5,360 nt of DNA from JBGPIK01 sp041484845 (GTDB taxonomy: Bacteria; Desulfobacterota; Binatia; UBA9968), in the NCBI GenBank assembly GCA_041484845.1, contig JBGPIK010000454.1, positions 1 to 5,360 on the forward strand, read 5' to 3'. The notes under the pieces are model-generated. The model was not told where the DNA came from and did no database searches. It worked only from the letters and a program-made list of their open reading frames with translations. The translations under genes and the position numbers were made by a program. Positions 1-5,360 of this stretch are shown here, piece by piece (positions within the stretch are counted from its first letter, which is position 1; the number at the start of each line of letters is the position of its first letter).

Positions 1-753
1 CCCCACATAGTTAAAGTTGTTGCTGTCGAGATTGGCGTTCCAGGTTTGAATATCGAATCCGTGGCCGTTGGATAAATGAACTTTTGCCGTCGTATTTGTA
101 TCCCAGCTGATTATGTCGGTAAGCCCATCACCGTTGAAATCGCCAACCAAATTTTTAAGCCTGTTCGAACTCAGATGGGCTGTCCAGGTTTGGACAATAA
201 AGCCAGTCCCGATTGAAAGGTGCACTTTTACGGTATTTGCATCGACACGGCTGATGATATCGGCCAACCCATCCCCATTAAAGTCACCCACATAATTACA
301 GTCGTTATTTCCGTCCAGCGCGGTGCCGGTCCACGTCGTTACAGTTGAGAAGCCCGTAGGACGGGTTCTCGTTGAGGAGGATAGATGCGCCTTGACCGAA
401 GTGCTTGTGTACCAGCTTATAACGTCGGCCCGTCCATCGCCGTTGAAATCTCCTACGAAATTACGCTTTTTGTCGCTATTCAGTTGGGCCGACCAGGTTT
501 GAATGTCAAAGTTCGTACCGGTGGAATTAGCATAGTGCATCTTGGCAGCCGATGCGCCGGACCGGCTGATGATGTCGGATTTGCCGTCACCGTCGAAATC
601 TCCCACGTAGTTGACGTTGTTGCTGTTGTCTAGCGCCCCATTCCAGGAATAAAGAGTCGCTGATCCGCCTGTTGACAACTGAACGTATACGGTTTGGCCG
701 TTGTTCGCGAGACTTGCTATGTCGCTTAAGCCATCCCCGTTAAAGTCACCGAC
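1..753 (-). repeat. Tandem FG-GAP/VCBS-like protein repeats (five complete, sixth begins at the edge)
   Basis: The motif V-G-D-F-[ND]-G-D-G-x-[STA]-D-[IV] recurs with its first Gly codon near 750, 603, 453, 288 and 144, and a further NYVG ends at position 1. Spacing is 49, 50, 55, 48 and 47 residues. Each unit also carries a later V-x-L-S or K-x-H-x-S strand and a TW or SW pair. DxNxDGxxD is the calcium-binding loop typical of FG-GAP/VCBS repeats, which build beta-propellers. Short identical DNA stretches survive between units (for example CCAGGTTTGAAT at 40-51 and 493-504), which suggests duplication, but the units are clearly diverged. Confidence 0.9.
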
Positions 754-2074
754 CCAGGTCTGATCGTAGTGATTCTGATTTCCGCCATACGGGGTTGAAT
801 TGCAGGCCTCGTTTACATTCGGATCGCATAAATAGTACTGACCAAAACCACGCTGTCCCTGCTCCCATGCAAATTGCCAGGTGGGTTGCGAGGTAGGGCT
901 ATTCGCTGGAAGACAGTTACCGCTACCGTCGCATTCCTTGACGCTTATAAGGCGGCTGCGAAGTGTTAATGATCCCACCTCGTACGCCAGTTGATAATCG
1001 CGTACGAGAGCGCCGTTTGCGTAAGTCTTGATATGGCTTAAAAGTCTTGTGACAAGAACTTTGCCGCCGCCGATGTACGCGGGATTAAGGTCAGAGCGCG
1101 GCCAAAAGTATTCGAAGACGACCTGCCGGTTAGGAGTAAGGCCACCGCCTTGGTTGCCCGTGTAATCGATGTGATCCGGACGATACCCGCCGTTGGTGTT
1201 TTCTCCAGGGGCTGAGAGATCCTCGATGTAACTTACCGTAAAATAATTTCCGGTGCTGTCCTGAACTTTATCTAACGCCCATACCCGCGCCTCGGCTCTC
1301 GCTGTGCCGTCGGGGTTTAAGCCCTCGATATGCGAGTCATTAGTGTAGCCGAATTCCATAACCCGGCCGTCTTTGCTCTGAGCTGTGAAATATTGCGGAC
1401 CGGAGCCGGCGTAGCCATGTGAGATCACCTTGATACCGCTGTCCACTTCGGTGCGGTACTCAGCCCCATCCGCGCCGTACTGAAAGCCGTTTATAACCAT
1501 CAACCGCATGCCGTCCATGCAAAACCGGTCGTTCGAATCATAATTGATGGTTCCTGCGAAACCATCCTGGGCGATGGTCGCCTTGCATCGTTCAATGGTA
1601 GGCAGACCGCCTATAGACCAGCCTATGCCCACAAGTTGATTTTGCTGGGACTGGCTGTTGTAGACGAGCGACAAATTAGGCGTCATTTTAGCCGTTCCGG
1701 GCGGAACAGTGATGGGAATTGAATAGGTGGCTGAGCCGCTGTTTCCGACTTTGGCGGCGTCCGTCATACCTGGTCCACCGACAAAGGTAGCTGATGAATC
1801 AGCGCTTGCGCCGAGAGTTGTGGTGGAGGTCTGAGTCTGTGATGTCGTGTCCGGGCTCGGCGCCGTTGTTTGCGAATCGACCTGTGCTGGAGCGGGTTGG
1901 GCCGAGGCAATTTGCTCTGGTGTGGCGCTTTCAGTGAAGGCCGCCGTAACGCGAAGGAGCAGAACACACAGTATTAAAAATTGAGCCGCTAACCACCGGA
2001 AGCTAGAGAGAGAGAGAGAGAGAGAGCAAAAGCCGTTGCCAAATGACGAGACTTCGGAGCTTGTTTACCTTCAT
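1..2074 (-). CDS. Exported SpvB-domain / FG-GAP repeat protein (RHS/Tc-toxin type), C-terminus beyond window, frame interrupted at a (CT)11 tract
   Basis: The frame is open from 2064 to 1 (688 codons) and shows clear domain structure. Numbering from ATG 2074 with the frame joined: residues 1-46 are a long signal sequence (basic MKVNK start, hydrophobic 15-25 and 28-41, likely cleavage near TAA|F). Residues 47-100 are a Ser/Thr/Gln/Pro/Ala linker. An SpvB-type domain starts about 101 with GGPGMTDAAK, then YSIPITVPPGTAKMTPNLSL and GIGWSIGG, and runs to about 430. From about 442 come FG-GAP/VCBS repeats with DFNGDGxxD motifs, cut by the window edge at residue 692. In known families SpvB plus FG-GAP repeats precede RHS/YD repeats and a variable C-terminal toxin; that part is not visible here. 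ATG 2074 is chosen because it has GGGAGG 7 nt upstream and the open frame has no ATG, GTG or TTG before Met104. As sequenced, ATG and the body are in different frames, so the gene is OFF (or carries an error in the tract). Confidence 0.87.
2003..2074 (-). other. 23-residue abortive peptide made in the present (OFF) frame
   Basis: Translation from the ATG at 2074 gives MKVNKLRSLVIWQRLLLSLS followed by L-S-L and a TAG at 2005-2003. It is the start of the SpvB-type gene's signal sequence, cut off by the frame set by 11 CT units. I list it only to show what the annotated start produces as sequenced; it is not proposed as a gene of its own. Confidence 0.8.
2005..2026 (-). repeat. (CT)11 dinucleotide microsatellite in the signal-peptide codons; predicted phase-variation switch
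   Basis: Eleven perfect CT units on the coding strand (AG on the plus strand). They lie 48 nt after the ATG and encode alternating Ser-Leu in the hydrophobic core of the signal sequence. With 11 units the ATG frame ends at a TAG formed by the last T of the tract and the following AG. With 12 or 9 units the ATG joins the long open frame. With 10 or 13 units the frame ends at another TAG about 15 nt further on. Thus one frame in three is ON and the other two stop at once. Pure dinucleotide tracts of this length are known to slip during replication. Length variation in steps of three units changes the protein only by Ser-Leu pairs, which a signal peptide would tolerate. Confidence 0.95.
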
Positions 2075-2081
2075 GGCTGCG

Positions 2082-2087
2082 CCTCCC
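2082..2087 (-). promoter_or_regulatory. Ribosome binding site that fixes the start of the SpvB-type gene
   Basis: GGGAGG on the minus strand, 7 nt before ATG 2074. It matters because this start is not in frame with the main coding region. A strong, well-spaced site here, and none within the open frame downstream, is the main evidence that the two parts belong to one gene separated by the CT tract. Confidence 0.85.
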
Positions 2088-2162
2088 AAGATGCCGTTGC
2101 AATGCTAAGTCTCATTGTTGCCCCATGAGCAGGGGCTGCGCTGGCAGGCGAGGTAACGGTGA

Positions 2163-2191
2163 AACGCGTTCTCGTCAAAAGCCAACGCGTT
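2163..2191. promoter_or_regulatory. Pair of AACGCGTT palindromes 21 bp apart; possible operator
   Basis: The perfect 8-bp palindrome AACGCGTT occurs at 2163-2170 and 2184-2191. The 21-bp centre-to-centre distance equals two helical turns, so both sites face the same side of DNA. They lie just downstream of the candidate promoter start, where a bound repressor would block transcription. The regulator is unknown and binding is inference. Confidence 0.35.
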
Positions 2192-2211
2192 ATGTCCTAA
2201 TAATCAGCGCA

Positions 2212-2238
2212 ATAGTACAGACGGCGGGAAGTTGTCAA
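2212..2238 (-). promoter_or_regulatory. Candidate sigma70-type promoter for the SpvB-type gene
   Basis: Minus strand TTGACA (2238-2233) is a perfect -35 match. TACTAT (2217-2212) matches -10 at four of six positions, including the key A2 and T6, but the 15-nt spacer is short. It lies just after the bicupin stop codon and would give a leader of about 130 nt before ATG 2074. Confidence 0.45.
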
Positions 2239-2249
2239 GCAGAAATTTT

Positions 2250-3347
2250 TTAATGCGAGGCCGCCGCCGGCATTCTGACCTCGGCCCCGGACTTGGCGCA
2301 TTCCTCCTCGAAAATCCTGCGGATAATCGGATCTTCGTCTTCATATTCAATCTGCCAGCCGCCGTACGCGAGGGGCACGTCGGACTGAATCTTTCCCGGC
2401 TGCAGTTTGTATTTGCGGCTAAGAATTTTTAACGCCAAATAGCGCGCGGGTTCGGCGCTCGAATTAAAGTGTTGGTGGAACCATCCTTCCGGCGGCACGA
2501 CGATCGAGCCCGGTTTCCAATCAACTCGTGTCATCTCCTTTCCCTCCGGCCAGAGGAGTGAATAGCCTTTGCCCGTGAGAATAAACACGTGCGCGCCCGG
2601 TCCATGCCGATGGGCCTTTTTATAGATCCCCACCGGAAAGCGAGAAACATGCGAGCCCATCATACTTTCCGACATTTCGAAAAGAATGGTCGCATTGCCC
2701 TTGCCTCGTTCGGTCCAGGGAACCGGTTCGATACTGATAGCGTCCGCCACAAAATTGGTCTCGACCACGCGATCATTGTAGAGCGTTCCCTTTCCGGCGA
2801 AATACCCCTCCTCTCCTTTAAAACGATCGGTAAAGGGGTACGGGTTGTTGATGACGAAATCTTCACAATGAAATAAGTTAAAGACCAGCGGCGCGGTGGT
2901 CACCGCCAGCAGCCGCGCTTCGCGCTCTCCCTGGCCGTTGAAATGTTGATACCAAGCGTTTAACGGTATCGCGAAAAGACTGCCTGTCTGCCATTCGAAG
3001 CTCTGTTTCGCGCCATTGGTCTGCCAAACGGTGGTCGCGCCGCGGCCATCGAGAACATAGATCAGCGCTTCATAGATATGCCTCTGAGGATTGAGACTCT
3101 TTCCGGGGGGAACGGCGCACACATACGCGTCGTCGAGGTAACCGGTCCCATCCAGCATAACGTACACGCCGTAACCGCCCATGCGATCCCACCATTTAAG
3201 CGGAACCGTGTAGAGATCTTCGACGAAAAATCCACGCATGACATCGATTCCCTGCGATGTAATCCAACGGTCATAAGGTGTGTCCATCACCTCGGCCCTG
3301 CGATCGACTATTTCGTAAGAACTTGTCGCCATTTTTTCTTCAGACAT
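2250..3347 (-). CDS. Bicupin protein, gentisate-dioxygenase-like metal site in the C-terminal cupin
   Basis: A 365-aa protein with two cupin folds, no signal peptide, so likely cytoplasmic. N-terminal cupin: residues about 82-137 (RHIYEALIYVLDGRG, then GSLFAIPLNAWYQHFN). The usual metal His residues are partly replaced, with Gln88 in place of the first and Tyr133 in place of the last, so this half probably does not bind metal normally. C-terminal cupin: residues about 240-295 (GIYKKAHRHGPGAHVFILTG, then GSIVVPPEGWFHQHFN), with His246, His248 and His291 intact and Ala252 at the usual Glu position. The HRHxxxA form is that of gentisate 1,2-dioxygenase-type three-His iron sites, so a ring-cleaving or related dioxygenase is plausible; substrate unknown. 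The start at 3347 has GGGGAGG 9 nt upstream; Met6 is a weaker alternative. It is divergent from the hydrolase gene, 161 bp away. Confidence 0.9.
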   Translation of the reverse strand: MSEEKMATSSYEIVDRRAEVMDTPYDRWITSQGIDVMRGFFVEDLYTVPLKWWDRMGGYGVYVMLDGTGYLDDAYVCAVPPGKSLNPQRHIYEALIYVLDGRGATTVWQTNGAKQSFEWQTGSLFAIPLNAWYQHFNGQGEREARLLAVTTAPLVFNLFHCEDFVINNPYPFTDRFKGEEGYFAGKGTLYNDRVVETNFVADAISIEPVPWTERGKGNATILFEMSESMMGSHVSRFPVGIYKKAHRHGPGAHVFILTGKGYSLLWPEGKEMTRVDWKPGSIVVPPEGWFHQHFNSSAEPARYLALKILSRKYKLQPGKIQSDVPLAYGGWQIEYEDEDPIIRRIFEEECAKSGAEVRMPAAASH

Positions 3348-3439
3348 TGAATACCGCCTCCCCGTAGAAATGATTTTGATTCTTACCGCAACATAGGATC
3401 TTGCAGCAAGCGCTCCACGTCATTGCCGCCGCCCAATCC

Positions 3440-3470
3440 TTGACAACCCGGCCATCGGAAGCGATACCAT
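3440..3470 (+). promoter_or_regulatory. Candidate promoter for the alpha/beta hydrolase in the divergent intergenic region
   Basis: TTGACA at 3440-3445 is a perfect -35. The -10 could be TACCAT at 3465-3470 (spacer 19) or GATACC at 3463-3468 (spacer 17); both are imperfect. The predicted leader is about 30 nt. I found no convincing promoter for the divergent bicupin gene in the same 161-bp spacer, although one must lie there or overlap. Confidence 0.4.
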
Positions 3471-3508
3471 CTTGAGCTGCGTCAGATGATGAGAAAAAGG
3501 ATCACGAC

Positions 3509-4774
3509 ATGAGCCAAGACGTTATGAATCGTTTCGTCGCCGCGCTCCAACACGGCCAAGGACTCCGCGACGATTTTATCTATTATATGAGCTTTGAAGA
3601 CTATCAGAACTTTCCCGATCCCTTTCCACGAAGAGCGTTCACGGTGAGCGAAGTGCAAGAGAGCATCCATCGCTACCCGAATCCGGAGGAGCCCGCTCAA
3701 CTGTTCCAGTGGGACATTCATGGCCGGCTGATTTTGCCGCAAGAGTCGGCGATCTCTAATATGGCGGTCGTGATGATTCACGGCGGCGCGGCCAATGAAT
3801 ACGAGTTCATCTTCACGCCGGACGGCCCCGAAGTGTATGCCGATCTGACCCGCACCGATCCGACGAAAGCGCGCGTCGGGGTCGCGCAGCATATCGCTTC
3901 TCTCGGAATTCCCGTGTTAGCAATTTCGCTGCCGGGCCACTATAGCCGAAAGGCCTGGCCGCCGATTGCCGAGCGCCTCCCTGAATTCGTCATCGGCAAA
4001 ACTCCCAGCGCCGACGAGTTGCGCAACCGCCTGGCGGTCTACACCTTCCGCATGTGCGCCGAAGCCATCAAGACGCTGGTCGAGAAACATCTCCCCAATC
4101 AAGCGCTCTTCATGTGGGGGCACTCAACCGGAGGAGAATATTTTTATTTGATGGAACAGCTTGGCCTCAAGAATAAACTGATCGGCGGCCTCGGCTTCGG
4201 CACGGGCATGCCTGCTTGGGTAAGAAAAGAATGGGATCTTGCCTGCGCGGAAAAGTCGCCGCAAGAACGCGCCGCGCCGTTCCGGAACCTCACCGACTTG
4301 AGCCGCCGATCTCCCAAAGGATACATCAAGAGCGGCTACGTCGGTCCGAATCAGCCCTGGGGCAGCGCCGAGCGATGGTTCGAATTGGAGAATCATCGCC
4401 GCCCGCAGTTCAAACCCTTCCTTCAGGACATCGAGCACAGCGCGCACGACGTGTTGCTGCCCGAGATACGTAAACTGTCGGGGCTACCCGAAGAAGAATT
4501 ATTCATCACCTTCAAGTCGGACTTGAACCGTCTGCGCGGCAAAAAACTTTTTCATATCGTCGGCGAGTACGATAAGGGCCACTGGATTGAGGGCGGCAAA
4601 AAAGGAATTGAATACCGCCGCGAGGTTTACGCATTCAAACGGTTCGCTGCTTTTGCTGACGCACTGCGTTTGGTGGTCGTTCCGAAACTTACCCATTACG
4701 GCCACGTGGAAAGTTACAACGAGCGCTTGGCCAACCTCATGGTCACTGCGTTTCGTGATTACTTCCCTCGTTAG
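3509..4774 (+). CDS. Alpha/beta hydrolase-fold enzyme
   Basis: A 421-aa protein without signal peptide, longer than the usual ~280 aa for the fold because of an N-terminal extension of about 80 residues and a large insertion between the nucleophile and the acid. Core strand and oxyanion segment AVVMIHGGAANE is at 86-97. The second strand and loop are LGIPVLAISLPGHYS (132-146). The nucleophile elbow GHSTGG places Ser206. A strand HIVGEYDKGHW (349-359) offers Asp355 as the likely acid. THYGHVES (395-402) offers His396 or His399 as the catalytic base. It is probably an esterase, amidase or C-C bond hydrolase; the substrate cannot be read. The start has AAGG 8 nt upstream. Its divergent partner is the bicupin gene, suggesting a shared small-molecule pathway (inference). 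Confidence 0.92.
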   Translation: MSQDVMNRFVAALQHGQGLRDDFIYYMSFEDYQNFPDPFPRRAFTVSEVQESIHRYPNPEEPAQLFQWDIHGRLILPQESAISNMAVVMIHGGAANEYEFIFTPDGPEVYADLTRTDPTKARVGVAQHIASLGIPVLAISLPGHYSRKAWPPIAERLPEFVIGKTPSADELRNRLAVYTFRMCAEAIKTLVEKHLPNQALFMWGHSTGGEYFYLMEQLGLKNKLIGGLGFGTGMPAWVRKEWDLACAEKSPQERAAPFRNLTDLSRRSPKGYIKSGYVGPNQPWGSAERWFELENHRRPQFKPFLQDIEHSAHDVLLPEIRKLSGLPEEELFITFKSDLNRLRGKKLFHIVGEYDKGHWIEGGKKGIEYRREVYAFKRFAAFADALRLVVVPKLTHYGHVESYNERLANLMVTAFRDYFPR

Positions 4775-4801
4775 CGCAGACCATTAGAGATCTCCCGCGG
4801 C

Positions 4802-4867
4802 CGGGCTTCGCCCCTCCAGGGGACCGGCGAAGCCCGAGAAGAGGCCGTGACCTCTTCTCGGTTCGCC
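4802..4867. terminator. Overlapping inverted repeats between convergent genes; candidate termination or 3' end structure
   Basis: CGGGCTTCGCC (4802-4812) is the exact complement of GGCGAAGCCCG (4826-4836). CGAGAAGAGG (4835-4844) is the exact complement of CCTCTTCTCG (4851-4860), loop 6 nt. In an alternative fold 4826-4831 and 4834-4844 pair with 4851-4867, giving a 17-bp stem with a two-base bulge, which excludes the first hairpin. It follows the hydrolase stop by 27 nt and also lies downstream of the converging small exported gene. No T-run follows on either strand, so it is not a standard Rho-independent terminator; a role in 3' end protection or a repetitive palindromic element is equally possible. 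Confidence 0.5.
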
Positions 4868-4908
4868 CCCTGCCTTCATGGCACTGTTCCTAACTGTTTT
4901 TCGCCGCG

Positions 4909-5244
4909 CTAATCGCCATCGCGATCCAGCACAAATGCCTCATCGGCTGCTTGGTTTTTGACTTCGTCCTGGCCTAACGGATCATGGTTGCATGGCCCGT
5001 AAAAGTCGATGATTTCACCGCTATCCGCGCTCTGAAGAACCGGATGATCACTTGCTAACGTGCCCGGTTCAATGGCGGGAAATTTCAAGTGACAATAATC
5101 CCCTTCCCCTCGAAGCTCCTCGGCTGCAACGACATCCTTGGAGATCACGCCTTCCAAAGCCCACGCGTGAGCGCTACCAAAGCCCAGGGATGCGGCCAGA
5201 ACTGCGGAAAAGACAACGGCTTTTGAGTTTTTTTGAATAAGCAT
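4909..5244 (-). CDS. Small exported protein of unknown function
   Basis: A 111-aa protein with a textbook Sec signal peptide: basic MLIQKNSK, hydrophobic 9-23, and AHA cleavage site at residues 25-27. The mature part is about 84 residues, acidic, with two cysteines (Cys51 in DYCHLKFPAI and Cys85 in FYGPCNHDPLG) that could form a disulfide or, with the neighbouring His52 and His87, bind a metal or cofactor. The C-terminus AFVLDRDGD is acidic. I do not recognise a named family. The start is supported by AAGGAG 7 nt upstream and by a candidate promoter 33 nt before the ATG. It is a single gene, convergent with the hydrolase, so it probably has an unrelated periplasmic role. Confidence 0.85.
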   Translation of the reverse strand: MLIQKNSKAVVFSAVLAASLGFGSAHAWALEGVISKDVVAAEELRGEGDYCHLKFPAIEPGTLASDHPVLQSADSGEIIDFYGPCNHDPLGQDEVKNQAADEAFVLDRDGD

Positions 5245-5276
5245 CTGATTTCTCCTTGTTTGTAACAGTGCGTCGA

Positions 5277-5305
5277 ATGCTAAGACCGACGCGTTCCTGG
5301 GTCAC
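5277..5305 (-). promoter_or_regulatory. Candidate sigma70-type promoter for the small exported protein
   Basis: Minus strand GTGACC (5305-5300) and TAGCAT (5282-5277) each match the consensus at four of six positions with the ideal 17-nt spacer. Transcription would start near 5270, giving a leader of about 25 nt that contains the AAGGAG site. Confidence 0.5.
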
Positions 5306-5360
5306 TGCGCAAGCAGCGACCGGCCCTTTGATTGATTACGCTGACAACTGAGAATCATGA

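Noticed and set aside
385..633. 82-codon plus-strand frame.
   Set aside because: It is antisense to the FG-GAP repeats; its apparent internal repeats merely mirror those of the true gene.
1..753. CRISPR-like or satellite DNA array because of regular ~147-bp spacing.
   Set aside because: The periodicity is at protein level in an open frame, with diverged DNA and the FG-GAP calcium-loop motif.
1764..1967. 67-codon minus-strand frame starting at GTG.
   Set aside because: It is Arg/Pro/His-rich and overlaps the signal and linker codons of the SpvB-type gene in another frame; no ribosome site.
1926..1980. A downstream non-standard start (ATA at 1974 or CTG at 1971) for the SpvB-type gene that would avoid the CT tract.
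   Set aside because: There is no purine-rich ribosome site upstream, and such a start would remove the basic N-region of the signal sequence.
2003..2008. Programmed +1 ribosomal frameshift at CTC TAG C, resembling the RF2 site CTT TGA C, which would also join the two frames.
   Set aside because: Slipping from CTC to TCT gives a poor codon-anticodon match, and there is no Shine-Dalgarno-like stimulator just before it. A pure CT tract that restores the frame by one unit is a simpler explanation, though low-level slippage cannot be excluded.
2120..2136. GCCCC/GGGGC hairpin in the leader of the SpvB-type gene.
   Set aside because: The stem is only 5 bp and has no T-run or conserved context; it could be chance.
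2589..2876. 95-codon plus-strand frame within the bicupin gene, and similar ones at 2232-2432 and 3078-3350.
   Set aside because: They are antisense to a gene with clear cupin motifs and have no recognisable features of their own.
3482..3892. 136-codon minus-strand frame opposite the hydrolase, and 107 codons at 4124-4447.
   Set aside because: They are antisense to a gene with intact catalytic motifs and show no protein-like domain.
4802..4901. Standard Rho-independent terminator using the T-run near 4897-4901.
   Set aside because: The T-run is about 29 nt past the last stem, too far for intrinsic termination.

Overview
The window looks like chromosome from a Gram-negative bacterium of moderate GC content. 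The supporting signs are Sec-type signal peptides, strong GGAGG-type ribosome binding sites and short intergenic spacers. The sequence alone does not fix the lineage. A soil or sediment proteobacterium, or a related deep lineage rich in cupin and hydrolase genes, would fit, but that is inference. Four protein genes are present and no RNA genes, IS elements or CRISPR arrays were seen.

Positions 1-2074 (minus strand) hold the N-terminal ~690 residues of a large exported protein whose C-terminus lies beyond the left edge. Reading along the protein there is a long hydrophobic signal sequence, a Ser/Thr/Pro/Gln-rich linker, an SpvB-type domain (as in SpvB and the TcB/TcdB components of Tc toxins) and at least five FG-GAP/VCBS-like repeats with a sixth beginning at the edge. 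This is the front half expected of an SpvB/RHS-type secreted toxin or surface protein. The reading frame is split by a perfect (CT)11 dinucleotide tract at 2005-2026, inside the signal-peptide codons. The only plausible start (ATG at 2074 with a GGGAGG site) runs through the tract into an immediate TAG. One extra CT unit, or two fewer, joins it to the 688-codon open frame. This is the architecture of a phase-variable contingency locus captured in the OFF state, and it is the main discovery of the window.

Positions 2075-2249 carry a likely promoter (TTGACA at 2238-2233) and a pair of AACGCGTT palindromes 21 bp apart, in the long leader of the SpvB-type gene.

Positions 2250-4774 hold a divergent pair separated by 161 bp: a 365-aa bicupin protein (minus) whose C-terminal cupin has the three-His pattern of gentisate-type dioxygenases, and a 421-aa alpha/beta hydrolase (plus) with an intact Ser/His framework. 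A joint catabolic role (oxidative cleavage, then hydrolysis) is reasonable inference.

Positions 4775-4908 lie between convergent genes and contain overlapping inverted repeats that can fold in two mutually exclusive ways. Positions 4909-5244 (minus) encode a 111-aa exported protein of unknown function with its own good promoter and RBS. Positions 5306-5360 show nothing I can support.
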